From the IMG/VR virus record IMGVR_UViG_3300033153_002341, positions 1 to 24,393 of that record: a stretch of 24,393 nt of DNA; one strand, written 5' to 3'. The notes under the pieces were generated by a model. The model saw only the letters and a program-made list of their open reading frames with translations. It made no database searches and was not told where the DNA came from. The position numbers were made by a program, and so were the translations under genes. Origin of the DNA: a virus. This document shows, one piece after another, positions 1 through 7,346 of the stretch (the stretch's first letter is position 1; each line of letters begins with the position of its first letter).

Positions 1-156
1 TGGGTTGATTGGAAGTGGGGCGAGATAATGCAAAAAGAGTGTGAAGAGTTCGCGAGAGATGATAGTCACAAACACGATGACATAATTGACAACATCTGTA
101 TGGCAATCCGCAAAGGACTCTCAGCAGGTGAGGCAAGCGTTTATGATAATATTTAA
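1..156 (+). CDS. Terminase large subunit, C-terminal end (partial)
   Basis: The frame is open from base 1 and ends at TAA 154-156, giving the last 51 residues of a protein that begins outside the window. The stretch KHDDIIDNICMAI matches the end of the RNase H-like nuclease domain of phage terminase large subunits, where an Asp pair near an Asp-Asn completes the metal site. Such proteins drive DNA into the prohead and cut the concatemer. A portal gene directly downstream, the usual terminase-portal order, supports the call. The ATPase part cannot be seen, so identity rests on the tail motif and position. Confidence 0.72.
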   Translation, partial: WVDWKWGEIMQKECEEFARDDSHKHDDIIDNICMAIRKGLSAGEASVYDNI

Positions 157-236
157 AATTTTACTTGTAAAAAAAAGAAAAACCATTTAACATAAAGAAA
201 AGATTCCCAGCCAAACCTTTAATAAAGGATGTGTCC

Positions 237-1715
237 GTGACAAGAAAACGTAAACATAAAAATAGACCTACAGACATCACTCCTAAAGAACAGCCACCAG
301 AAAAAATACTTAACTCAGCAGACCAAGCAGCAAATATGCCAACCGAGGAAGAATACAGAATAATTACAAATTCATTGACAGGACTTTTATCCGGTTTGTC
401 TTTTGGTGTCCCAGGACACGGATCGCAAATAGATCAGGTCGATACGCTTTTTAAGAATAACCGATGGTATATGATCTCAAACATGAGACAAATTTTATCG
501 GAGCTTTATGTCGAGCATGGAATCATACAAACGCTCGTTGACCAGCCAGTAGATGACGGTTTCAGAAAAGGCGTTACAATAAACTCCGGTCAGCTTGATG
601 AAGATGAGATCCATGAACTCCAAGTTTATGTCGAGAACAACAATCTGCTCAACATCATAGCTCAGGGAATGAAGTGGGCTAGACTTTACGGTGGAGGTGG
701 TGTTCTTCTTATCACAGGACAAAACCCTCAAGAACCACTTAAAGAATTAAAAAAGGGAGATACATTCGAACTCAAATCCGTTGACATGTGGGAACTGTTT
801 TTTAACAAGCAAAACGTGGCCGGCGGGTATGATGATATAACTCCATTTTTCAAAGGAAAAGATACGCAGTTTAACTATTACGGACACAACGTAAACGCAA
901 GCAGGGTTTTGATCGCACAAGGAAAAGAAGCGCCCAGCTTTGTAAGACCGAGACTTCGCGGATGGGGAATGAGCGAAGTAGAACGCATGGTCAGATCGTT
1001 TAATTCATACCTTAAGAACAGCGAAGTAATATTTGAGCTTCTTGATGAGGCCAAGATCGATGTCTACAAATATCAAGGATTCAATTCTGCAATAGCCTCC
1101 AGAGAAGGAACAACAAAGATTCAGCAACAAGCTCAGACAGCTAATCAACTTAAGTCATTCTTAAACGCTATTGTAATGGATAAGGATGATGAATATGAGC
1201 AGAAAGTCGTCCGATTTTCTGGACTTGGAGAAATGCTAACACAGATCAGGCAAGGGATCGCAAGCGATCTCAAGATGCCGATTACAAAACTGTTCGGAGT
1301 CTCATCCGCAGGATTCAGTTCTGGGGAAGACGACATCGAAAACTATAACTCAATGATCGAAAGCGAAATCAGGCAGAAGGCCAAGCCAATTATAATATCC
1401 GTGTTGAAAATAGCCTGCCAAGCCTTGTTTGGGCTAGATCCAAAGGATATGACCATTGAGTTCCCGCCACTAAGGGTTTTATCAGCCGAGCAAGAGGAGA
1501 ATGTCAAAGCCAAAAAACAAAACAGATTCTCCACGCAATACGCAGAAGGAATGTATACGGATCAAGAATATGCAGAAGTTTTAAAGAAAAATGAACTGAC
1601 TGACATGGACACAGAAGTCCTTCTAGGAAAAAGAGAAGCGAAAGTCCCAGAGTCTCCGGCATCCTTTGAAACACCGACTGATTCACTATCAACCCAAATA
1701 AAAGTCTCAACATAA
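237..1715 (+). CDS. Portal protein (DUF1073-type)
   Basis: About 492 residues. It would form the dodecameric ring at the capsid vertex through which DNA is packaged and ejected. Supporting motifs are the N-terminal run around RWYMISNMRQILSELYVEHG, the LVDQPVDDGFRKG segment just after it, and GEDDIENYN in the C-terminal half (about residues 365-375), all typical of DUF1073-type portals. Two GTG codons are possible starts, 231 and 237. The AAAGGA at 224-229 sits 7 nt before 237 but only 1 nt before 231, so 237 is preferred. The tail after about residue 455 is polar and low in predicted structure. The stop lies one base before the minor head gene, implying coupled translation. Confidence 0.88.
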   Translation: MTRKRKHKNRPTDITPKEQPPEKILNSADQAANMPTEEEYRIITNSLTGLLSGLSFGVPGHGSQIDQVDTLFKNNRWYMISNMRQILSELYVEHGIIQTLVDQPVDDGFRKGVTINSGQLDEDEIHELQVYVENNNLLNIIAQGMKWARLYGGGGVLLITGQNPQEPLKELKKGDTFELKSVDMWELFFNKQNVAGGYDDITPFFKGKDTQFNYYGHNVNASRVLIAQGKEAPSFVRPRLRGWGMSEVERMVRSFNSYLKNSEVIFELLDEAKIDVYKYQGFNSAIASREGTTKIQQQAQTANQLKSFLNAIVMDKDDEYEQKVVRFSGLGEMLTQIRQGIASDLKMPITKLFGVSSAGFSSGEDDIENYNSMIESEIRQKAKPIIISVLKIACQALFGLDPKDMTIEFPPLRVLSAEQEENVKAKKQNRFSTQYAEGMYTDQEYAEVLKKNELTDMDTEVLLGKREAKVPESPASFETPTDSLSTQIKVST

Positions 1716-1716
1716 C

Positions 1717-2676
1717 ATGAAAAAATTTTTAAACCCGATACTAGACAAGAACGAGTATTACGCGGGAGTCCAGAAGGAGATAGAATATTACCTATACGAC
1801 CTTTTATACCGTAATCTTGTCAATTTTTTGCGTGAGAACATGGGAATAACTCTCAAAAACGCAAAGACAACATCCCTAAAAATAGCGCTAAAAACCAACA
1901 AAGTAACCTATGTGGACGGATACTTCGTGGGAAAATTCAACTCCTCAATCTCCAAAGAACTCCTGTCCATAGGGGCAAAATGGAGCACCCGGAAAAAGGG
2001 ATACAGAATAGAACTCATCAATGTGCCTATGGATGTCCGGGAATCAATCGCAACTGGCGCCTCAAAACTCGCGGCAGACCATGCCCAGATGAGAAAAATC
2101 CTAGCAGAAACAGAAGCGACAGCATCACAGTTGACCTTTAAATTTAGTTTTGAGCAGCAAATAGAGCCAGTGTTTAAAAACCTGAACATGCAGTTTGTGA
2201 AGACTGCTGCAGGGAACATCACAGTTACCCCAGAAATCACCACGGGAATAAAGGAGACTCTGATCGAGAAGTATAACACCAATATGGATTTATACATCAA
2301 GCAATGGCAGGAGGTGGCTATTGTGAGGCTTCGTGACAAGGTTGAGAAGAACGTGTTTGAAGGATTCAGAGCTGACACCCTGGAAAGGATCATAGTCAAT
2401 GAATTTCAGGTTAGCAGGAAAAAGGCCAAGTTTTTGGCAATGCAGGAGACGTCACTGCTTGTCAGCAAATTCCGAGAAGAGAGATATAAGGGCGCAGGTG
2501 TAAACAAATACAAATGGTCAACATCCGGGGACGCAAGAGTAAGGGATTCTCACAAACACCTGAACGGAAAAGTATTCAGCTGGGACAATCCACCGATCAC
2601 TAATAATCAAGGAGACAGGAACAACCCGGGAGAAGATTGGGGTTGTCGTTGTATCCCCATTCCGATCATAGATTAA
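1717..2676 (+). CDS. Minor head protein (SPP1 gp7 / Mu F-like)
   Basis: 319 residues. This family associates with the portal and is present in few copies inside the head, with roles in assembly and DNA delivery. The diagnostic part is the C-terminal half: a helical segment with FLAMQETSLLVSKFREERY, then SGDARVRDSHKHLNGKVF (about residues 270-287), and a terminal WGCRCIPIPI with the paired cysteines seen in this family. The N-terminal 150 residues are lysine-rich and less conserved, also usual. It starts one base after the portal stop. No separate ribosome binding site is evident, so coupling to the portal is likely. Confidence 0.9.
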   Translation: MKKFLNPILDKNEYYAGVQKEIEYYLYDLLYRNLVNFLRENMGITLKNAKTTSLKIALKTNKVTYVDGYFVGKFNSSISKELLSIGAKWSTRKKGYRIELINVPMDVRESIATGASKLAADHAQMRKILAETEATASQLTFKFSFEQQIEPVFKNLNMQFVKTAAGNITVTPEITTGIKETLIEKYNTNMDLYIKQWQEVAIVRLRDKVEKNVFEGFRADTLERIIVNEFQVSRKKAKFLAMQETSLLVSKFREERYKGAGVNKYKWSTSGDARVRDSHKHLNGKVFSWDNPPITNNQGDRNNPGEDWGCRCIPIPIID

Positions 2677-2693
2677 AAAAATAAAAAAAAGGT

Positions 2694-2721
2694 TTTACAT
2701 GCGCTGGATAATTGATATAAT
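2694..2721 (+). promoter_or_regulatory. Candidate sigma70-type promoter
   Basis: TTTACA (2694-2699) and TATAAT (2716-2721) are separated by 16 nt, giving a 5/6 -35 element and a perfect -10. Transcription would begin near 2728. The -10 lies inside the codons of a small ORF, and A/T-rich Ile/Lys codons can mimic such boxes, so this is only a candidate. It is notable because a strong terminator-like hairpin follows about 130 bases later. Confidence 0.4.
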
Positions 2722-2827
2722 AAAATCATTAAGGGAAAAAAAGTTCACTGGATCAATACAGATTAATTTTTTCAAAGGAAGTATATCTAATGTGATGAAG
2801 CACGAGAGCATGAAACCACCGAAGTAA
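2699..2827 (+). CDS. Small 42-aa protein, DUF2292 (YezD)-like
   Basis: An ATG at 2699 follows AAAAAAAAGG (2683-2692) by about 6 nt and opens a 42-residue frame ending at TAA 2825-2827. The pattern of a short amphipathic helix, then KKFTGSIQINFFKGSISNV and KHESMKPP, resembles the small DUF2292/YezD-like proteins often found in phage head regions: a helix, a Gly-Ser beta hairpin, and a final basic strand. The function of that family is not established. It lies between the minor head protein and the protease. The resemblance is from memory, so the family call is tentative although the ORF itself looks real. Confidence 0.5.
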   Translation: MRWIIDIIKSLREKKFTGSIQINFFKGSISNVMKHESMKPPK

Positions 2828-2856
2828 ATAACAGGGACACTCTATAAAAACAGAAG

Positions 2857-2892
2857 CCCATTCAATGAGTAAAATCATTGGATGGGTTTTTT
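2857..2892 (+). terminator. Rho-independent terminator-like hairpin
   Basis: CCCATTCAATGA (2857-2868) pairs with TCATTGGATGGG (2875-2886), 12 pairs with one G-U, around a 6-nt loop, and is followed directly by TTTTTT (2887-2892). This is a textbook intrinsic terminator. It ends 5 nt before the ribosome binding site of the protease gene, so downstream head genes need read-through, antitermination or an overlapping promoter. Confidence 0.8.
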
Positions 2893-2911
2893 ATTTAAGG
2901 AGAATAAATGA

Positions 2912-4201
2912 ATGAGAGAATTATTAAGAATAGTAATTGCTGAATTATCCTCTAAACACGGGGCAAGTCTTGATAAACTTACGGAGCAAGTAAGGAAGGG
3001 AATTAAGGTTGAACTCGAACATTCCGAAATGACCTCCGTCGACGTTGCAAAATATGACATCGACACTTTAATAAAAAAATTCACAGAGGAAGACCTTGAG
3101 GGAAAAGTCGACCACACGCTATTGATGTTTTTGAGAGGCGCGGAGAAGATTGCCCTCGACCATTTGGGAGAGCTTCCTGATTATTACGATCGATTAGAAA
3201 AGGTTGAGAAAAAGAACGCCTCCCAGATGCCGAGAGTTTACTACTGCAGGCATATCGAAAAAGGCGTTGTCGGATATGAAGACGAAATGGTTCTCATCAA
3301 CGATGACGCTCTAAATAAGCTAGATCAGACAATGGCCGGCATACCTGTCCGCGTCCACCATGTCGATGATATAGATGTCCATAATATTCAAGCAGAATCA
3401 GACGGATACGTCTCCGAATCGTTTTACTTGGAATGCGACGGGTGGCATTGGGCAAAATTCATTTGCGTAAGTGACGAAGCTCACAAAAGAGTTAGTGAGG
3501 GCTGGAGTGTTTCAAATGCATACACTCCAACGGCATGGGGAGGTAATGGGGTATATCACAACATCCCGTATGACCGAGAGATAACAGATGGAAAATACGG
3601 TCACCTAGCGATCGTTCCCAATCCTCGATATGAGGGATCAGTTATCATGACCCCAGAAGAGTTTAAAGAATACAAAGAATCTAAAGAGAAAGAACTCAAA
3701 GAACTTCAAAACGAAAAAAAGGAGAAAAAAGTTATGTTCAAATTTAAATTTTTAAAGAAGACAGCAGTAGAGAATGAAGTCGATGGATCGACAACAATTC
3801 AGTTGAAAAATGATAAAGAGATTTCAATTGATGAAATTCAAAACACCGTTGATGAAATGGAAGTTTTGAAAAAAGAAAATGAAGAATTGAAGCTTGAAAA
3901 TAAAAAGCTCAAAAAAACCAATTCCGATGAGGAAGTGGAAAAAGAGCGCCTTGCGAATATGTCGGATGAAGAAAAGGCTGAAGAAGAAAAGAAACGGCTG
4001 GAAAACATGACGGAGGAGGAAAAGGCAGCCGAAGAAAAGAAGAATCAGGAAGAAAAGAAGAAGGAAGAGGAAGAAAAAGAAAAAGAGAAGAAAAACGCTC
4101 TTAATCTGAAGCAGGCAGATATTCAAAATTCCGGAGAAGTCATTGTTGAGACATCTCAGGACAAGCTGGCCCGTGGAGCTTCAAGATACGGAAGCGCATA
4201 A
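2912..4201 (+). CDS. Prohead protease with C-terminal scaffold (DUF2213-type)
   Basis: 429 residues in three parts. Residues about 20-100 carry ELEHSEM and IALDHLGELPDYYDRL, the signature of the small DUF5661-like domain. Residues about 105-250 resemble the DUF2213 prohead protease region, with VRVHHVDD (about 147-154), VSNAYTP and IVPNPRYEGSVIM (about 234-246). The rest is a Lys/Glu-rich coiled coil expected of a scaffold. The role would be to build the procapsid around the scaffold and then digest it. The start is set by AAGGAG 2898-2903, 8 nt upstream. The ATG at 2908 is rejected because its frame stops after 11 codons. An internal ribosome binding site and in-frame ATG lie at 3714-3736. 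The catalytic residues cannot be assigned with certainty. Confidence 0.82.
   Translation: MRELLRIVIAELSSKHGASLDKLTEQVRKGIKVELEHSEMTSVDVAKYDIDTLIKKFTEEDLEGKVDHTLLMFLRGAEKIALDHLGELPDYYDRLEKVEKKNASQMPRVYYCRHIEKGVVGYEDEMVLINDDALNKLDQTMAGIPVRVHHVDDIDVHNIQAESDGYVSESFYLECDGWHWAKFICVSDEAHKRVSEGWSVSNAYTPTAWGGNGVYHNIPYDREITDGKYGHLAIVPNPRYEGSVIMTPEEFKEYKESKEKELKELQNEKKEKKVMFKFKFLKKTAVENEVDGSTTIQLKNDKEISIDEIQNTVDEMEVLKKENEELKLENKKLKKTNSDEEVEKERLANMSDEEKAEEEKKRLENMTEEEKAAEEKKNQEEKKKEEEEKEKEKKNALNLKQADIQNSGEVIVETSQDKLARGASRYGSA
3734..4201 (+). CDS. Capsid scaffold protein from an internal in-frame start
   Basis: Within the protease gene, AAAAAAAGGAG (3714-3724) lies 9 nt before an ATG (3734) in the same frame, at residue 275 of the long product. 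It would yield a 155-residue protein consisting only of the acidic/basic coiled-coil part, from MFKFKFLKKTAVENEV to the shared C-terminus. This mirrors lambda C/Nu3 and Mu I/Z, where a free scaffold is made by internal initiation at the 3' end of the protease gene. The break between the protease domain and the coiled coil falls at this point, which supports use of the start. Expression is inferred from sequence only. Confidence 0.7.
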   Translation: MFKFKFLKKTAVENEVDGSTTIQLKNDKEISIDEIQNTVDEMEVLKKENEELKLENKKLKKTNSDEEVEKERLANMSDEEKAEEEKKRLENMTEEEKAAEEKKNQEEKKKEEEEKEKEKKNALNLKQADIQNSGEVIVETSQDKLARGASRYGSA

Positions 4202-4257
4202 GAACTTCCAAATCTGAAAATATTTTAATTTAAAATTAAATTCAAGGAGGAAATACA

Positions 4258-5205
4258 ATGTCACAGAATCCAAACCAAAGATTACAAAACACAGAGCAAG
4301 GTCAGGTTGATTTGCTTATCAATCCTGCGATTCTTACTGCCCAGATTGCTTCAGCAGAATCAGAGGATCTAGCTGCTGGATCGCCTGTCAAGCTGTCTGA
4401 TGTTGCTGGGGCAATACCTCAATTTTTGTTGGCCACGGCTGACGACGACGATATATTTGGTTATATTGTTCGCAACATCAAAGATCAAACTGTCAGTGCT
4501 CTAGGGTACTGCGAAATCGCTTTTTCTGGATCTGTCATGTATATGACATCTGGCGCCGCAATCGCTCGTGGTGCTAAGGTCGAATCCGATGTATCAGAAA
4601 TTGAAGTTATTACACAGAGCGCAAATCCTGCTATCGGTATTGCTCTTGATAAAGCAACCGCCGCTTCTCAGCTGATCAGAGTATTGATCACGGCTCCTGG
4701 AAGTTCAATCGCTGGAGCATTCACCACATTAAGTGCAAGTGGAGCAGTTACTTTTGGAGACACGTTAGGAGTAACTGGAATAGCTACTTTAGCTGCCTTG
4801 CTTAATGCTGACGGTGGAATTGCTGTAGACACAGACAAGTTTACTGTTTCAGCTGCTGGTGCAGTTGCACTCGCACTTGGTCTAGTAGTAGGCGGAAACA
4901 CAACTCATACCGGAATTGTAATTGATGACGTTAATGATTATTCTGCCGGCGCTGGTGCATTGCCGATCACAAAGCCTGTTATTGCGTTAACCACTGGTGG
5001 AGCTGAAGCTTTAACTCTTGCCGATGGCGTTGAAGGTCAAAGATTGACCATTAAGATGGTTTCAGACGGTGGAGATGGAACGGTTACACCAGCTAACTTG
5101 CTTGATGGATCAACGCTAACTTTTGATAATACAGATGTTGCTGAGTTGATTTTCTTAGGTACATCTTGGGCGTTAGTAGGAACACCGACAGCAACTCTTG
5201 CGTAA
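4258..5205 (+). CDS. Capsid decoration/cement protein with fibre-like C-terminal extension
   Basis: 315 residues, ATG preceded by AAGGAGG (4243-4249). Residues 1 to about 145 fit structural cement proteins (gp24-like): AGSPVKLSDVAG, then a DDDDIFGYIVRNIK strand, an AIARGAKVESDVSEI turn, and AIGIALDKATAASQLIRVLI closing the domain. Such proteins clamp capsomer junctions on the outside of the head. The remaining 170 residues are different: TTLSASGAVTFGDTLGVTG repeats as in tail fibres, then a beta domain with GAEALTLADGVEGQRLTIKM and DGGDGTVTP. It sits directly before the major capsid gene, as expected. A capsid surface module displayed on the head is the best reading. Confidence 0.75.
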   Translation: MSQNPNQRLQNTEQGQVDLLINPAILTAQIASAESEDLAAGSPVKLSDVAGAIPQFLLATADDDDIFGYIVRNIKDQTVSALGYCEIAFSGSVMYMTSGAAIARGAKVESDVSEIEVITQSANPAIGIALDKATAASQLIRVLITAPGSSIAGAFTTLSASGAVTFGDTLGVTGIATLAALLNADGGIAVDTDKFTVSAAGAVALALGLVVGGNTTHTGIVIDDVNDYSAGAGALPITKPVIALTTGGAEALTLADGVEGQRLTIKMVSDGGDGTVTPANLLDGSTLTFDNTDVAELIFLGTSWALVGTPTATLA

Positions 5206-5260
5206 AAAGTGGCTGTATAAGCATTGAAATATTTAACCTTAACCTTAAAAAGGAGTAGAT

Positions 5261-6301
5261 ATGAAATTCAAGATTCTAAACTCAAAAGGCGAGCCACTTT
5301 TATTGAACGCTCGCGAAAAACAGATTGCTGCGTATAACCAGCAAGTCTGTAACGCGCTGGGATATGATATTGATATCACAACGCTGACTACAATTATCAA
5401 GAGAGTTGTCACCCAGAAATTCTTTGAGATCGCACCAGCAGACTATATGCCCGTCAAAGTTGGCGAAGGCGCATGGTCATCTCAGCTATTGACTTACCGC
5501 AGCTTTGATGTAGCCGCAGATTTTGAGACCGGTAACATAAACACGGGCGCGTCAAACACGCGATTGGCAGAAGCCGATGCAGCGGTTGACAGTGTGCCTG
5601 TTAAGGTAATCAACTGGGCGAAAACAATAGGCTGGACATTGATTGACCTTCAGCAAGCTGCGAAAGCAGGGAACTGGGATCTGATCACGGCTAAGGAAAA
5701 GTCTCGAAAAAAGAACTGGGATCTTGGTATTCAAAAGATCGCGTTTTTAGGATCGAGCACCGACACCGGAGTCTTGGGTCTTTTGACTCAGGGCGATGTA
5801 GCTAGTAATACTGCAATCATTACTGGATACATCAAGGACTTGTCTGCGGCAAACTTTGATACGTTCTTAGCTGCTTTGTATGGAGCGTACCGAAACAATG
5901 TTGTTCAGACAGCAAAACCGACTCATTTCATCATTCCAGAAGTTGATTTTAACGGACTGGCAAGTTTCCCAGATTCAACATATCCGTTAAAAACCAAGCT
6001 TCAGATTTTGGAAGAGGCGCTCAAACTGTTAACTCAGAATCCTAACTTCAAAGTTCTTCCTTGCTCATACTGCGACCAGGCGATCAACGCTGGATCACAG
6101 GTGGATGCGTCAGGGAAGAACCGTTATGTTTTTCTAAACTATGACGAAGATTCTGTGCGGATTGACATCCCGGTCGACTACACGGCTACATTGGCCAATT
6201 CGATCAATACGTTCCAGTTTAATAATGTTGGCTATGGCCAGTATACTGGAGCAAAGGCTTATCGCCCCAAAGAGATGCTTTACTTTGACTGGGCTACGTA
6301 A
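5261..6301 (+). CDS. Major capsid protein (DUF2184-type)
   Basis: 346 residues, ATG after AAAAAGGAG (5247-5255). The first 45 residues are a charged/helical arm, followed by the conserved segment FFEIAPADYMPVKVGEGAW and SQLLTYRSFDVAADFETGNI, then KVINWAKTIGWTLIDLQQA and the helix with KEKSRKKNWDLGIQKIAFLG, all features of the DUF2184 major capsid family with the HK97 fold. It would build the capsid shell. A strong terminator sits just after it, which would raise this transcript relative to downstream genes. The order cement-capsid-connector agrees with known relatives. Confidence 0.9.
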   Translation: MKFKILNSKGEPLLLNAREKQIAAYNQQVCNALGYDIDITTLTTIIKRVVTQKFFEIAPADYMPVKVGEGAWSSQLLTYRSFDVAADFETGNINTGASNTRLAEADAAVDSVPVKVINWAKTIGWTLIDLQQAAKAGNWDLITAKEKSRKKNWDLGIQKIAFLGSSTDTGVLGLLTQGDVASNTAIITGYIKDLSAANFDTFLAALYGAYRNNVVQTAKPTHFIIPEVDFNGLASFPDSTYPLKTKLQILEEALKLLTQNPNFKVLPCSYCDQAINAGSQVDASGKNRYVFLNYDEDSVRIDIPVDYTATLANSINTFQFNNVGYGQYTGAKAYRPKEMLYFDWAT

Positions 6302-6319
6302 GCAGCACAAGTAAATTCA

Positions 6320-6358
6320 GAATGTCTCCCCCTTTAAATGGGGGGGGAGCATTCTTTT
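6320..6358 (+). terminator. Strong intrinsic terminator after the capsid gene
   Basis: GAATG-T-CTCCCCC (6320-6332) pairs with GGGGGAG-CATTC (6343-6354), with a single bulged T on the left arm and a short A/T loop extended by extra Gs, followed by TTTT (6355-6358). The GC-rich stem plus T-run is a clear rho-independent terminator. It separates the capsid transcript from the connector genes and probably acts as a partial attenuator, since no clear promoter is visible before 6389. Confidence 0.85.
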
Positions 6359-6388
6359 ATTAATGACATTTTGAAGGAGAAATTAACC

Positions 6389-6880
6389 ATGGAAGAACAG
6401 ATCGTAAAGATTTTCAATAAAGGGAAAAGAATGATCGATGATATTAATCCCGATGACGTCGTTGAGGTTCCTTTGAGCAGAGCAGAAAAGCTTAAGAAGC
6501 TATTCAGCGCAGAGATCATCATTGTAGCAGAGGGGCAAGATCCTCACGTAGCTGCAAACAATGATTCTGCTCAGTGTGCTGCGTTAAAAAAAGAAGTTGT
6601 GGCACTTAATGAAAAGATTGAAGATTTGCAGAAGTCGGACAACTCGGAAGTTGTTGATAATCTTCAGAAAGAAATAGCGACTCTTCAGAAGGAGATTGAG
6701 GATCTCAAGAAAGAAGAAGAAGGAAGGGATGAATCTGAAGAACTTGAAACGCTCAAGGCAGACATCGAGCCTCTTAAAGCCGCACTTTCTGAAAAAGAAG
6801 ACGAATGCGGAAAACTTGTTAAGGAACTCGACAAGGCAAAAAAAGAGCTCGCAAAGAAGAAATCAGGCAATAAAAAATAA
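6389..6880 (+). CDS. Coiled-coil protein of unknown function in the head module
   Basis: 163 residues from ATG 6389, which has GAAGGAGA (6373-6380) 8 nt upstream. An ATG 51 bases earlier (6338) lies inside the terminator hairpin and is rejected. The N-terminal 50 residues (VKIFNKGKRMIDDINPDDVV and following) may form a small folded domain. Residues about 60-160 are a long Lys/Glu/Leu heptad pattern (LQKEIATLQKEIEDLKKEEE) predicted to be a coiled coil, with a very basic end. No family is recognised. Its place between capsid and connector suggests a virion or assembly role, perhaps a head fibre or internal protein, but nothing in the sequence decides this. Confidence 0.72.
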   Translation: MEEQIVKIFNKGKRMIDDINPDDVVEVPLSRAEKLKKLFSAEIIIVAEGQDPHVAANNDSAQCAALKKEVVALNEKIEDLQKSDNSEVVDNLQKEIATLQKEIEDLKKEEEGRDESEELETLKADIEPLKAALSEKEDECGKLVKELDKAKKELAKKKSGNKK

Positions 6881-6899
6881 TAATTAGGGGAGAAATGTG

Positions 6900-7346
6900 A
6901 TGGCCTTTACTGTCCCAACTATTGCTGCTTTTAAGGCATACTTTGCCAGAGATTTTAAATACGCTCCGGAAAATGATGCCAGCAACTTAGCATTTGTGAC
7001 TGACGCGGACATCAATAAAGCCTATGGCCAGGCCTCCGCTAATTTTAACACAGCATTATTCACTAACGATGACGACGCGGAGATAGCTTATTTATGGCTC
7101 TCCGCTTTTTATCTTGTATACGACCTTCAGTCGTCTGCGCAGGGACTAACAAGCCAATCAAACTACCCTATCAGCTCTAAGAGCGTAGGGAGCGTATCGA
7201 TCGGATTTACGGTACCAGAAAAGTACTCAAGAGATCCTTACCTTTCGATATTTACTGGTAACGGATATGGTTTAAAATATCTTTCTTTATTGCTTCCTCA
7301 TTTGGTCGGAAATATTGCAGCCATCGGTGGAGCGACGTTATCCTAA
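6900..7346 (+). CDS. Head-tail connector protein (DUF4054-type)
   Basis: 148 residues. The ATG at 6900 is preferred over the in-frame GTG at 6897 because AGGGGAG (6886-6892) is then 7 nt away. It begins with FTVPTIAAFKAYFARDFKYA, contains the helix IAYLWLSAFYLVYDLQ, and ends with KSVGSVSIGFTVPEKY plus a GNGYGLKYLSLLLPHLVGN helix, the pattern of DUF4054 connectors that bind under the portal in several myophages. The stop overlaps the next start (TAATG), so it is coupled to the neck genes downstream. Confidence 0.8.
   Translation: MAFTVPTIAAFKAYFARDFKYAPENDASNLAFVTDADINKAYGQASANFNTALFTNDDDAEIAYLWLSAFYLVYDLQSSAQGLTSQSNYPISSKSVGSVSIGFTVPEKYSRDPYLSIFTGNGYGLKYLSLLLPHLVGNIAAIGGATLS

Noticed and set aside
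1908-2399. 163-codon open frame on the minus strand
   Set aside because: It is a shadow of the minor head gene, whose motifs are clear on the plus strand.
4226-4243. A/T palindrome before the cement gene
   Set aside because: Made only of A and T in a low-complexity spacer; too weak to call an operator or terminator.
5233-5248. TTAACC repeat and a TTGAAA box before the capsid gene
   Set aside because: The possible -10 is poor and the repeat is only two units, so neither a promoter nor an operator is convincing.
6338-6388. Earlier in-frame ATG for the coiled-coil protein
   Set aside because: It lies in the loop and right arm of the terminator hairpin and has no binding site; ATG 6389 has GAAGGAGA at good spacing.
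6696-6887. 63-codon Lys-rich frame inside the coiled-coil gene
   Set aside because: It is an alternate-frame reading of the Lys/Glu codons and has no binding site of its own.
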